NCBI RefSeq assembly: GCF_946479685.1 | Contig: NZ_CAMLGS010000007.1 | Span: 9,529-73,528, forward strand | Direction: 5' to 3' | DNA length: 64,000 nt | From: an uncultured Methylotenera sp. | GTDB taxonomy: Bacteria > Pseudomonadota > Gammaproteobacteria > Burkholderiales > Methylophilaceae | Part shown: piece after piece, positions 56,410 to 64,000 of the stretch | Position numbering within the stretch: position 1 is the first letter of the stretch | How the letters are laid out: every line of letters starts with the position of its first letter | Notes under the pieces: generated by a model | What the model saw: the letters and a program-made list of their open reading frames with translations, nothing else | Told to the model about the DNA's origin: nothing | Databases searched by the model: none | Translations under genes and position numbers: made by a program

Positions 56410-57215
56410 TGTCCGTAGATTTGCAAGTGGATCAAGCATTAGTACTGAAAAAAAGAGCGCGCAGGCGCTTAGTGGGTGCGGTCGCACTTGTGCTGTTAAT
56501 GATCATCATATTGCCGCAGATCTTACAAGATCGTTCTGCGTTGACCAAACCTGAGCCTATCAAAATTACAATGCCTGAAGTGCAGCATGAGCAAACTTCG
56601 GCATCAACTGAACCAGTAGCAAGCGGACAGCAGCTGGCCGAACCAGCAGTAGCAGCTCCGCAAAGTGCGGCTGAAACTGAGTTAATTGATACCCCTAACG
56701 TGGAAAGTATCGCCGCAATCAAAGAAGCAGAAGCAAAAGAGTTAGAGCGCAAAAAAGCTTTAGCAAAAGGTGCTGAGGCAAAAGCAGCGGAAGCCAAATC
56801 TGCTGAAGTTAAGGCAACCGAAGCGAAAGTGGCTGAAGTTAAAACCGAGCCAGCGGTTACACCTAAGCCTGAAGTGAAGAAACCAGAGCCAGTCAAAGTT
56901 GTGAAGCCTGCAGAAAAAACGGTAGCTGAAACCAATGCTGCACCAGTTAAAGCTGCTGAGGAAAAATCACCAGCCAAGTCTGTCTCTAATTTTACTGTGC
57001 AGGTAGGCGTGTATTCAGATGCAGCCAATGTAAAGCGTTTGCAAGATCAGCTTAAACAGGCTGGCTTCGCCACCACGACAGAGAAGACCACTACCCCTAA
57101 AGGTGATGCACTGCGTCTTAAAGCAGGTAAATTTACATCTCGTCAGGACGCGATGAACGCATTAGCGAAGATAAAAGAGATTGGGCTGCCCGGTATCGTT
57201 ATCAGTAATGATTAA
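56409..57215 (+). CDS. SPOR domain-containing inner-membrane protein (DedD-like)
   Basis: About 268 residues: a short cytoplasmic N-terminus with RARRR, one membrane helix (LVGAVALVLLMIIILPQIL), a long Ala/Glu/Lys/Pro linker with repeated AKxAE units (about 105-185), and a C-terminal SPOR domain (about 190-265; SNFTVQVGVYSDAANVKRLQ, LRLKAGKFTSRQDAMNAL). SPOR domains bind denuded septal glycan; DedD acts in cell division. The folC-dedD-cvpA-purF order matches E. coli. Confidence 0.9.
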   Translation: MSVDLQVDQALVLKKRARRRLVGAVALVLLMIIILPQILQDRSALTKPEPIKITMPEVQHEQTSASTEPVASGQQLAEPAVAAPQSAAETELIDTPNVESIAAIKEAEAKELERKKALAKGAEAKAAEAKSAEVKATEAKVAEVKTEPAVTPKPEVKKPEPVKVVKPAEKTVAETNAAPVKAAEEKSPAKSVSNFTVQVGVYSDAANVKRLQDQLKQAGFATTTEKTTTPKGDALRLKAGKFTSRQDAMNALAKIKEIGLPGIVISND

Positions 57216-57296
57216 AGCTGATGCGACGTTGTTCACTAGCGCAATGTTTTCATTACTAGGTGCAATGTGTTTTGATAGAGTTGGTAGAGACTTGAA

Positions 57297-57788
57297 ATGA
57301 CGATTTTTGACTACATTGTATTAAGTATAATTGGTTTATCCGTAATATTAAGCGTGATGCGCGGCGTGGTAAGGGAAGTGCTGGCGATAGTTGGCTTGGT
57401 TGCAGCGTTTTACGTTGGCGTGACTTATACCAATCAATTGCTGCCGATGATGCCGGTGGATATTCCGAATGAGGCGCTACGCGTACTGGCTGCTTTTTTA
57501 GTGCTGTTTTTAGCAACTTTACTATTGGCCACATTGCTTGGCATTGCACTATCTGCAATATTTAAGAAGGCTGGCCTAGGCTGGCTGAATCGACTTTTAG
57601 GGGCATTGTTTGGTGTGGCCCGAGGCTTACTCATCGTGTGCGTTATTGTCTTTCTGGCAGGGTTGACGGATATCCCTAAAGACCCCAGATGGCGTAATGC
57701 AATGTTTAGCGCACCGATAGAAGCATTAGTAGTTAACTTGTTGCCTTGGGTGCCTGAGAGCATCGCGAAGCAAGTTAAATACGACTAG
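57297..57788 (+). CDS. cvpA: CvpA family membrane protein
   Basis: A 163-residue membrane protein with four predicted helices. It begins MTIFDYIVLSIIGLSVILSV and has the conserved MRGVVREVLAIVGLVAAFYV and LGWLNRLLGALFGVARGLLI. CvpA was named for colicin V production; relatives are tied to envelope stress. It lies 29 bases before purF, the classical cvpA-purF pair. Confidence 0.94.
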   Translation: MTIFDYIVLSIIGLSVILSVMRGVVREVLAIVGLVAAFYVGVTYTNQLLPMMPVDIPNEALRVLAAFLVLFLATLLLATLLGIALSAIFKKAGLGWLNRLLGALFGVARGLLIVCVIVFLAGLTDIPKDPRWRNAMFSAPIEALVVNLLPWVPESIAKQVKYD

Positions 57789-57817
57789 AATTATTATTAT
57801 TATAGAAGGCTCGATAC

Positions 57818-59362
57818 ATGTGTGGAATTATAGGGATTGTAGGTAAGAACCCAGTTAATCAGTTGTTGTATGATGGATTGCTGGTGCTTCAACATAGAGG
57901 ACAGGATGCCGCCGGCATTGTGACCTGTGATGGTAATACCTTCTTTATGCATAAAAATAACGGGTTAGTGAAAGATGTATTTCAAACCCGTCATATGCGT
58001 AGCCTGGTTGGTAATGCCGGTATTGCACATGTGCGTTACCCAACCGCTGGTTCATCTAATGCTGCTGAAGCACAGCCATTTTATGTGAACTCTCCATTTG
58101 GTATTGTGCTGGGTCATAACGGCAATCTGACCAACTCTGAGCAACTAAAATCCGAGATGTTCCGTCAGGATTTACGTCACATCAACACGAGTTCAGACTC
58201 AGAAGTGTTGCTGAACGTATTGGCGCATGAGATTGAAAAAACTTCACGCAACGCAGTGTTAAATACCGATATGGCATTTGATGCAGTTGCTGGTGTACAT
58301 AAGCGCTGTAAAGGTGCGTATGCAGTGGTGGCAATGATTGCTAATTTCGGCTTGTTAGCGTTCCGTGACCCTAACGGTATTCGTCCACTAGTGATTGGTA
58401 AGAGTGAAACAGATAAAGGCACCGAGTACATGGTGGCTTCTGAAAGCGTGGCTCTGGATGTATTGGGTTTTGAATTTTTGCGTGACGTAGCGCCAGGTGA
58501 GGCGGTGTTTATTGATTTGGAAGGTAACTTCTATTCACGCCAATGTTCTGATGAAGCAAAATTAAACCCATGTATTTTTGAGTATGTTTACCTTGCACGT
58601 CCAGACTCAGTGATTGATGGTGTATCTGTGTATCAAACCCGTTTAGATATGGGTAAGAGCCTAGCTGAGAAAATCAAGCGTGAATGGGCTGATAAGAAGA
58701 TTGATGTTGTGATTCCTATTCCTGACACTAGCCGTCCTAGTGCATTGCAAGTTGGTTTAGCCTTGGGTCTGGATTACCGTGAAGGCTTTATTAAAAACCG
58801 TTATATCGGTCGTACCTTCATTATGCCGGGTCAGGCGTTGCGAAAAAAATCGGTACGCCAAAAACTCAACCCGATTGGCATCGAGTTTAAAGGCAAGAAT
58901 GTATTGCTGGTAGATGACTCTATCGTGCGTGGAACCACCTCACAGCAAATTGTGCAGATGGCACGTGACGCTGGTGCAACCAAGGTGTACTTTGCTTCAG
59001 CAGCACCTCCGGTACGTTTCCCTAACGTATACGGTATTGATATGCCAAGCCGCGATGAGTTGTTAGCTACCGGCCGTACCGATGAAGAAATCTGTAAAGA
59101 AATCGGTGCAGATGCGCTTATCTACCAAGATTTGGATGCTTTAGTAAATGATATCAAGCTAAGCAATCCAAATATTAAAGCGTTTGATTGCTCATGCTTT
59201 GATGGTAAATATGTGACTGGCGATATTAGCGAGGCGTATTTGTCAAAAATTGAATCTGCACGCGGTGACGGCCAGAAAAATGCTAGACCTGCAAACTCAA
59301 GCACGCAGTTGGATTTGAATTTAATCAACACGCATGCGCTTGAGGTAGAGGAAGGCGTTTAA
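57818..59362 (+). CDS. purF: Amidophosphoribosyltransferase PurF
   Basis: PurF makes 5-phosphoribosylamine from PRPP and glutamine, the first step of purine synthesis. The 514-residue enzyme has the N-terminal nucleophile Cys2 ([37 protein letters not shown]), [20 protein letters not shown], and the PRPP-binding [20 protein letters not shown]. No extra domain is seen; the C-terminal 30 residues are low-complexity. Confidence 0.98.
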   Translation: MCGIIGIVGKNPVNQLLYDGLLVLQHRGQDAAGIVTCDGNTFFMHKNNGLVKDVFQTRHMRSLVGNAGIAHVRYPTAGSSNAAEAQPFYVNSPFGIVLGHNGNLTNSEQLKSEMFRQDLRHINTSSDSEVLLNVLAHEIEKTSRNAVLNTDMAFDAVAGVHKRCKGAYAVVAMIANFGLLAFRDPNGIRPLVIGKSETDKGTEYMVASESVALDVLGFEFLRDVAPGEAVFIDLEGNFYSRQCSDEAKLNPCIFEYVYLARPDSVIDGVSVYQTRLDMGKSLAEKIKREWADKKIDVVIPIPDTSRPSALQVGLALGLDYREGFIKNRYIGRTFIMPGQALRKKSVRQKLNPIGIEFKGKNVLLVDDSIVRGTTSQQIVQMARDAGATKVYFASAAPPVRFPNVYGIDMPSRDELLATGRTDEEICKEIGADALIYQDLDALVNDIKLSNPNIKAFDCSCFDGKYVTGDISEAYLSKIESARGDGQKNARPANSSTQLDLNLINTHALEVEEGV

Positions 59363-59546
59363 TCTAAGGCAGCTTAGTCTGCGTTGAGTGGTCTGGTTTG
59401 AGGTATGCTAGACCATGTTTAACGCTTGACTGAGTTGGTACTTAGGGCTAACATGAAATTGCGCTGATTTGAGTTTGCCAACATTAATCAAGGCCACACT
59501 CAGCTTGCGGGCGCGTTATAAACACAGCTAAAGCGAGTAACAAAAG

Positions 59547-59582
59547 AACCCGTTTTAGCGCAATGCTTAAACGGGTTTTTTT
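59547..59582 (+). terminator. Terminator hairpin between purF and metZ
   Basis: AACCCGTTT and AAACGGGTT form the stem around an AGCG-containing loop, then a T-run. It lies about 185 bases after purF and 62 bases before metZ. An additional outer stem flanks it: ACAGCTAAAGC (59524-59534) with GCTTAGCTGT (59594-59603), one bulged base. It may therefore be either purF's terminator or an attenuator in the metZ leader. Confidence 0.75.
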
Positions 59583-59643
59583 ATGTCCCGAGAGCTTAGC
59601 TGTAATCAAGAACCTAGGACTAACCAGGAATTTAGAGGTAATG

Positions 59644-60834
59644 ATGAATAATAATTTACAATTTCACCCAGAAACACTTAGTGTGCGTGCCGGTAGCGAA
59701 TCAACGCCATATGGAGAAAACTCCGAGGCGATGTTCCTGAACTCTAGCTTCAGATTTGAAAGTGCAGCACAGGCTGCTGCCAGATTTGGTGGTGCAGAAC
59801 CCGGTAATATCTATTCGCGCTTCACCAACCCTACTGTCACCATGTTTCAGAACAAGCTGGCGGCCTTGGAAGGTGCAGAGCAGTGCGTGGCAACCTCTAG
59901 CGGTATGTCTGCAATTTTGGCGTGCGTCATGGGTTTATGTTCTGCCGGTGACCATGTGGTAGCTTCACGCAGTATTTTTGGTACTAGCGTGCAACTGTTT
60001 GGCAATATTCTGAAACGCTGGGGACTGGAAGTCACTTTTGTATCGCTGACTGATGCTAGCGAGTGGGAGGCGGCCGCAACCGCAAAAACCAAGCTGTTTT
60101 TTGTGGAAACACCATCCAACCCATTAACTGAAGTTTGCGATATTCGTTTGCTGGCAGACATTGCACATAAAGCAGGCGCACATTTGGTAGTGGATAACTG
60201 CTTTTGCACCCCGGCGATACAGCGTCCATTAGCATTAGGCGCAGATATCGTGATTCACTCCGCAACCAAGTATATTGACGGGCAGGGGAGATGCTTAGGT
60301 GGTGCGGTATTAGGCACTAAAGCTTTGATGGAGCCGGTATATGCTTTCTTGCGTACGGCTGGTGTAACCATGAGTGCATTTAATGCCTGGGTGTTTTTAA
60401 AAGGCTTGGAAACACTGCATGTACGTATGGAGGCACATGCTAAAAATGCGCTGGCACTGGCAACCTGGTTAGAAGCGCAGCCGCAAGTGAGTCGTGTGCA
60501 TTACCCTGGGCTAAAATCTCACCCACAGCATGCGCTAGCGATGAGTCAGCAGCTAAGTGGTGCCGGGATTGTAACCTTTGAAGTGAAGCCAAGTGCTGGC
60601 AAAACCGCACAAGAATCGGCATGGGCGTTAATTGATTCTACGCAATTAATCTCGATTACCGCTAATTTGGGTGATGCGAAAAGTACGATTACACATCCGG
60701 CAACCACTACGCACAGCCGTGTAACACCAGAGGCGCGTGCGGCGGCCGGGATTAGCGATGGTTTGGTGCGTATCGCAGTGGGGCTGGAGCATATTGAGGA
60801 TCTAAAAGCAGATTTGGCGTTATTAACACGCTAA
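59644..60834 (+). CDS. metZ: O-succinylhomoserine sulfhydrylase MetZ
   Basis: MetZ makes homocysteine from O-succinylhomoserine and sulfide with PLP. About 396 residues: FHPETLSVRAGSESTPYGEN, YSRFTNPTVTMFQNKLAALE, ATSSGMSAILACVMGLCSAG, the PLP Lys in IVIHSATKYIDGQGRCLGG and a C-terminal LVRIAVGLEHIEDLKADLAL. The direct sulfhydrylase motif set favours MetZ over MetB, but the family is close. An in-frame ATG at 59563 lies inside the terminator and is rejected; AGAGG is 5 bases before 59644. Confidence 0.92.
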   Translation: MNNNLQFHPETLSVRAGSESTPYGENSEAMFLNSSFRFESAAQAAARFGGAEPGNIYSRFTNPTVTMFQNKLAALEGAEQCVATSSGMSAILACVMGLCSAGDHVVASRSIFGTSVQLFGNILKRWGLEVTFVSLTDASEWEAAATAKTKLFFVETPSNPLTEVCDIRLLADIAHKAGAHLVVDNCFCTPAIQRPLALGADIVIHSATKYIDGQGRCLGGAVLGTKALMEPVYAFLRTAGVTMSAFNAWVFLKGLETLHVRMEAHAKNALALATWLEAQPQVSRVHYPGLKSHPQHALAMSQQLSGAGIVTFEVKPSAGKTAQESAWALIDSTQLISITANLGDAKSTITHPATTTHSRVTPEARAAAGISDGLVRIAVGLEHIEDLKADLALLTR

Positions 60835-60882
60835 TGCTTGCTGGTTTGATGTAAATCATTAGCTGCAATGTTTAATTGAGTT

Positions 60883-60910
60883 AAAAAGACAACCCTAGGG
60901 TTGTCTTTTT
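60883..60910 (+). terminator. Rho-independent terminator of metZ
   Basis: A perfect inverted repeat (AAAAAGACAACCCT / AGGGTTGTCTTTTT) about 50 bases after the metZ stop. It is symmetric, so it may work on both strands. Confidence 0.92.
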
Positions 60911-60985
60911 CAATTTAGCATTCTGCGCATTGTGGTGGTATGGAATGATGCGCATTTGGATTTATCGTCAAAAGGTAAATGTAAC

Positions 60986-61759
60986 GTGGCATCAGAACTA
61001 TTTAATAACGGTCAGCACATTTGTGTGAAATTCAGTGATTTATCAGACACTGATACCTCAGATGAAGCAGTTCAATCCAATCAGTTTTTGATTGTCAATA
61101 ATGGTCACGGTGCCCTAATCGATCCAGGCGGCAATATGACCTATAGCGCGCTGGTCATGGGTATGGGGAAATATTTTCACTTCCGCAAGCTGGATTATAT
61201 TTTTGCCTCGCATCAAGACCCAGATATCGTTGCATCCATTAACAAGTGGCTGGTAGGCACCGAGTGCAAGGTGCTGGCACCTGCGATTTGGGAGCGCTTC
61301 CTGCCGCACTTTTGTAGTGTGGGTAATACCAAAAACCGAATCATAGGTATTCCTGACCGCGGAATGAATATCACCTTGGGTAGCGCTATCATCAAAGCGA
61401 TTCCTGCACACTTTCTTCACTCTGAAGGCAATTTTCAGTTTTATGATGCGACCAGTAAGATACTGTTCTCAGGCGACTTGGGTGCTTCCTTGGTGCATCA
61501 TGACTTGGCTGTGGAGCCAGTTACAGATTTTGATGCGCATTTGCCTACCATGCTGCCGTTTCACCGCCGTTATATGACATCTAACAAAGCTTGCCGTCTG
61601 TGGGCGTCTATGGTGCGTAATCTGGAAATAGAGTCCATAGTGCCGCAGCATGGGCGAGCCTTTGTCGGCAAGGCTATGGTGAATCAGTTTATTGATTGGG
61701 TTGATAACCTGCAGTGTGGTATAGATTTAATGACGCAAGAGCACTACGCAGTGCCTTAG
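60986..61759 (+). CDS. MBL-fold metalloprotein, ODP (oxygen-binding di-iron) family-like
   Basis: About 257 residues from GTG 60986 (AAAGG upstream), which gives the family-like start ASELFNNGQHICVKFSDL; an earlier GTG at 60932 adds 18 residues. The fold is metallo-beta-lactamase-like: QSNQFLIVNNGHGALIDPGG, YIFASHQDPDIVASINKWLV, IPAHFLHSEGNFQFYDATSK, ILFSGDLGASLV and SIVPQHGRAFVGK. The first metal motif is SHQDPD rather than HxHxDH, as in ODP/flavodiiron-type proteins that bind a di-iron site. There is no flavodoxin domain. The role may be O2 or Fe sensing, by analogy only. Confidence 0.78.
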   Translation: MASELFNNGQHICVKFSDLSDTDTSDEAVQSNQFLIVNNGHGALIDPGGNMTYSALVMGMGKYFHFRKLDYIFASHQDPDIVASINKWLVGTECKVLAPAIWERFLPHFCSVGNTKNRIIGIPDRGMNITLGSAIIKAIPAHFLHSEGNFQFYDATSKILFSGDLGASLVHHDLAVEPVTDFDAHLPTMLPFHRRYMTSNKACRLWASMVRNLEIESIVPQHGRAFVGKAMVNQFIDWVDNLQCGIDLMTQEHYAVP

Positions 61760-62118
61760 TTTAGACCTTGGATTGCACTGCAAAAGATTAAATAGTCGAG
61801 TTTCAAGCTGGTATCTACTTCCTCGCAATTTCACCCATTATCCAAGCTGCGCTCGAGGCTACGGTAGCGGCTAAAGTTTGTTCATACATCGCGAGCTAAA
61901 TACAGTACCGGGCGCTATATTCTGAGTGCCACTTTATGGCGATAACCTCAGTAAAACACCGCGAGTTCTCGCTTGTCAGCTTATTTGCTTGGCATCAGAT
62001 TTAACCATCATTTTTCGCATTGAAAAACTATGCTAAAAGTATGGTTGCAAGCGTTATTTTGCGCGCTAATCATGCTAAAATTTGCCTCATATAAAAACCA
62101 TTATAAGACATTCAAAAT
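61760..62118 (+). other. 359-base intergenic region before gyrA, no gene supported
   Basis: The region holds scattered short open frames without starts or recognisable domains, a GCGAG/CTCGC hairpin (61961-61972), two copies of ATGCTAAAA (62030 and 62072) and a probable gyrA promoter. It could contain a decayed gene; nothing could be identified. Confidence 0.4.
62073..62081 (+). promoter_or_regulatory. Probable extended -10 promoter of gyrA
   Basis: TGCTAAAAT is an extended -10 element (TG, one base, TAAAAT) 37 bases before the gyrA ATG. No close -35 match is at 17 bases (GTTATT). The identical ATGCTAAAA core occurs 42 bases upstream, about four helical turns. Confidence 0.5.
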
Positions 62119-64000
62119 ATGGATCAATTCGCTAAAGAAACCCTCCCGATTAGCCTAGAAGATGAGATGCGCCGCTCCTACCTTGATTATGCGATGAGCG
62201 TAATTGTAGGCCGTGCGTTACCTGATGTTAGGGATGGTTTGAAGCCTGTGCATAGACGCGTTTTGTACGCGATGCATGAGTTGTCTAACGATTACAACAA
62301 ACCATACAAAAAATCTGCACGTATCGTAGGTGATGTGATCGGTAAGTACCACCCACACGGTGATACTGCGGTTTATGACACCATTGTACGTATGGCGCAG
62401 GATTTCTCACTGCGTTACATGTTGGTTGATGGTCAAGGTAACTTTGGTTCAGTGGATGGCGATAACGCGGCGGCGATGCGTTACACGGAAATCCGTATGG
62501 CGAAGATTGCGCATGAGTTGTTGGCTGATATTGATAAAGAAACTGTAGATTTTGGCCCTAACTATGATGGTTCTGAGCATGAGCCATTGATTATGCCTGC
62601 GCGTATTCCTAACCTGCTGATTAACGGTAGCTCAGGTATTGCGGTGGGTATGGCTACCAATATTCCGCCACACAACTTAAATGAAATACTGGATGCCTGT
62701 TTTGCGTTGCTGAAAAATCCTGAGACTACGGTTGAGGAGTTAATCGAGTTGGTGCCGGGTCCTGACTTCCCAACTGCCGGTATTATTTACGGTACCGTGG
62801 GCGTTAAAGAGGGCTATCGTACAGGCCGTGGTCGCGTAGTGATGCGTGGCCGCACTCACTTTGAGGATATGGATAAAGGCGGTCGTCAGTCCATTATCAT
62901 CGATGAACTGCCATACCAAGTGAACAAGAAAACGCTGATTGAAAAAATCGCCGAGCTTGTAAACGAGAAAAAAATCGAAGGTATCTCTGATTTACGTGAT
63001 GAGTCTGATAAATCAGGTATGCGCGTAGTGATTGAGCTTAAACGCGGCGAGATTCCAGATGTGGTGTTGAATAATCTGTATAAACAGACGCAACTGCAAG
63101 ACACCTTTGGTATGAACATGGTGGCTTTGCTGGACGGCCAGCCACGTTTGCTTAACCTGAAACAGATGTTAGAGGCGTTCTTACGTCACCGCCGTGAGGT
63201 TGTGACACGCAGAACCGTGTTCGAACTGCGTAAAGCACGCGAGCGCGGCCATGTGTTAGAAGGTTTGGCGGTTGCCTTGGCAAACGTGGACGAAATGATT
63301 GCCATCATCAAAGCAGCGCCAACACCACCGGAAGCTAAAAAAGACTTGATGGCGAAAGCTTGGCACTCTCCAGTAGTTGAAGAGATGTTAAGACGTGCAG
63401 CAATGGAAGCTGCTCGCCCAGAGGGCTTAGCAATGAATTTTGGCCTGACGCCAAACGGCTACAAATTAAGCGATGTGCAAGCGCAGGAGATTCTGCAAAT
63501 GCGCCTGCAACGCTTGACTGGCCTTGAGCAGGATAAGATTGTTAACGAGTATAAAGAGGTCATGGATATTATTGCGGACTTGCTGGATATTCTGGCAACC
63601 CCAGCGCGTGTGACCGCGATTATTACTGATGAGCTAACTGAGATTAGAAGGCAGTTTGGCGATAAACGCCGCAGTGAAATCGTAGAGAACGCACAAGATT
63701 TATCTCTGGAAGACTTGATTGCACCACAAGACGTAGTGGTGACCTTATCCCATACCGGCTATATTAAATCTCAGCCTTTAGATGAGTACCGCGCGCAAAA
63801 ACGTGGTGGTCGTGGTAAGCAAGCGGCAGCAACGAAAGAAGATGACTTTATCGATAAGATGTTCGTCGCGAACACGCATGATTACATTTTATGCTTCTCA
63901 AATCGTGGCCGAGTTTACTGGCTTAAAGTGTATGAAGTGCCACAAGGCAGCCGTGCTAGCCGCGGTAAGCCTATCGTGAACTTATTCCCGCTGGAAGAGA
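62119..64000 (+). CDS. gyrA: DNA gyrase subunit A, N-terminal 627 residues (3' end outside window)
   Basis: GyrA introduces the DNA double-strand break during negative supercoiling. The reading frame begins [20 protein letters not shown] and shows [34 protein letters not shown], the quinolone-determining [20 protein letters not shown] and the catalytic Tyr in [20 protein letters not shown]. The C-terminal domain begins with the beta-propeller segment near [18 protein letters not shown]. It runs past the window end, so length and completeness cannot be judged. In the quinolone region the residue equivalent to E. coli Ser83 is Thr. Confidence 0.98.
   Translation, partial: MDQFAKETLPISLEDEMRRSYLDYAMSVIVGRALPDVRDGLKPVHRRVLYAMHELSNDYNKPYKKSARIVGDVIGKYHPHGDTAVYDTIVRMAQDFSLRYMLVDGQGNFGSVDGDNAAAMRYTEIRMAKIAHELLADIDKETVDFGPNYDGSEHEPLIMPARIPNLLINGSSGIAVGMATNIPPHNLNEILDACFALLKNPETTVEELIELVPGPDFPTAGIIYGTVGVKEGYRTGRGRVVMRGRTHFEDMDKGGRQSIIIDELPYQVNKKTLIEKIAELVNEKKIEGISDLRDESDKSGMRVVIELKRGEIPDVVLNNLYKQTQLQDTFGMNMVALLDGQPRLLNLKQMLEAFLRHRREVVTRRTVFELRKARERGHVLEGLAVALANVDEMIAIIKAAPTPPEAKKDLMAKAWHSPVVEEMLRRAAMEAARPEGLAMNFGLTPNGYKLSDVQAQEILQMRLQRLTGLEQDKIVNEYKEVMDIIADLLDILATPARVTAIITDELTEIRRQFGDKRRSEIVENAQDLSLEDLIAPQDVVVTLSHTGYIKSQPLDEYRAQKRGGRGKQAAATKEDDFIDKMFVANTHDYILCFSNRGRVYWLKVYEVPQGSRASRGKPIVNLFPLEE

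Noticed and set aside
59563..59643. Earlier metZ start at ATG 59563
   Set aside because: That ATG is inside the terminator hairpin, and the added residues do not resemble the family.

Overview
The window looks like a contiguous piece of a betaproteobacterial chromosome. The gene order fimV-(EcfT-like)-truA-trpF-trpB-trpA-accD-folC-SPOR protein-cvpA-purF-metZ, leuC-entericidin-leuD-leuB-asd and smpB-ssrA is typical of that class. The AT-leaning codon use and overall gene set suggest the Methylophilaceae (Methylotenera/Methylophilus-like). This assignment is inference: no methylotrophy gene lies in the window to confirm it. No insertion sequence, prophage, CRISPR array or plasmid-type gene was found. 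Almost all of the window is core genome.

Layout. (1) 1-15.4 kb, flagellum: the end of fliN and fliO-P-Q-R (type III export gate) run rightward. They converge on a long leftward rod/hook operon flgBCDEFGHIJKL, and the divergent flgA-flgM-flgN follows. Sigma-28 (FliA)-type promoter sequences are readable before flgM (exact spacing) and before flgA. (2) 15.6-26.2 kb, housekeeping: recQ, a YbiT-type ABC-F ATPase, a nitroreductase, a GreB-like factor, guaA and guaB on the minus strand; then a DUF4124 protein, rnfH-ratA, and smpB next to the tmRNA gene ssrA, whose tag reads ANDETYSLAA. (3) 26.3-40.2 kb: a putative Na+/H+ antiporter and four large cyclic-di-GMP signalling proteins (a partly degenerate HD-GYP, MASE1-CHASE-PAS-PAS-GGDEF, GAF-PAS-GGDEF-EAL, GAF-PAS3-GGDEF) around the divergent metR/metE pair. 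(4) 40.5-46.3 kb: ppnP, yajQ, leuC, a 39-residue entericidin-like lipoprotein, leuD, leuB and asd. (5) 46.4-61.8 kb: fimV, an orphan EcfT/CbiQ-like membrane protein, truA, trpFBA, accD, folC, a SPOR protein, cvpA, purF, metZ and an ODP-type metallo-beta-lactamase-fold protein. (6) 62.1 kb to the end: gyrA, running off the window.

How the genes fit together. The flagellar genes build and time the motor: FlgM holds FliA until hook completion, and FlgN chaperones FlgK/FlgL. The c-di-GMP enzymes, the YajQ-family protein and FimV could connect to the motile/sessile switch, but only by inference from gene content. leuCDB-asd, trpFBA, metE/metR/metZ and guaAB/purF supply amino-acid and purine biosynthesis.

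Most unusual material. No clearly new protein system is visible. The least explained signals are non-coding. Two intergenic elements consist of an outer stem enclosing two small hairpins, between fliR and flgL and between trpB and trpA. The terminator before metZ sits inside a longer outer stem. Degenerate 14-18 bp tandem duplications recur in several intergenic gaps. On the protein side the notable points are a GreB-like factor apparently lacking the usual acidic coiled-coil-tip motif, a partly degenerate HD-GYP domain, an EcfT-like protein without visible partners, and domain shuffling among the c-di-GMP proteins.
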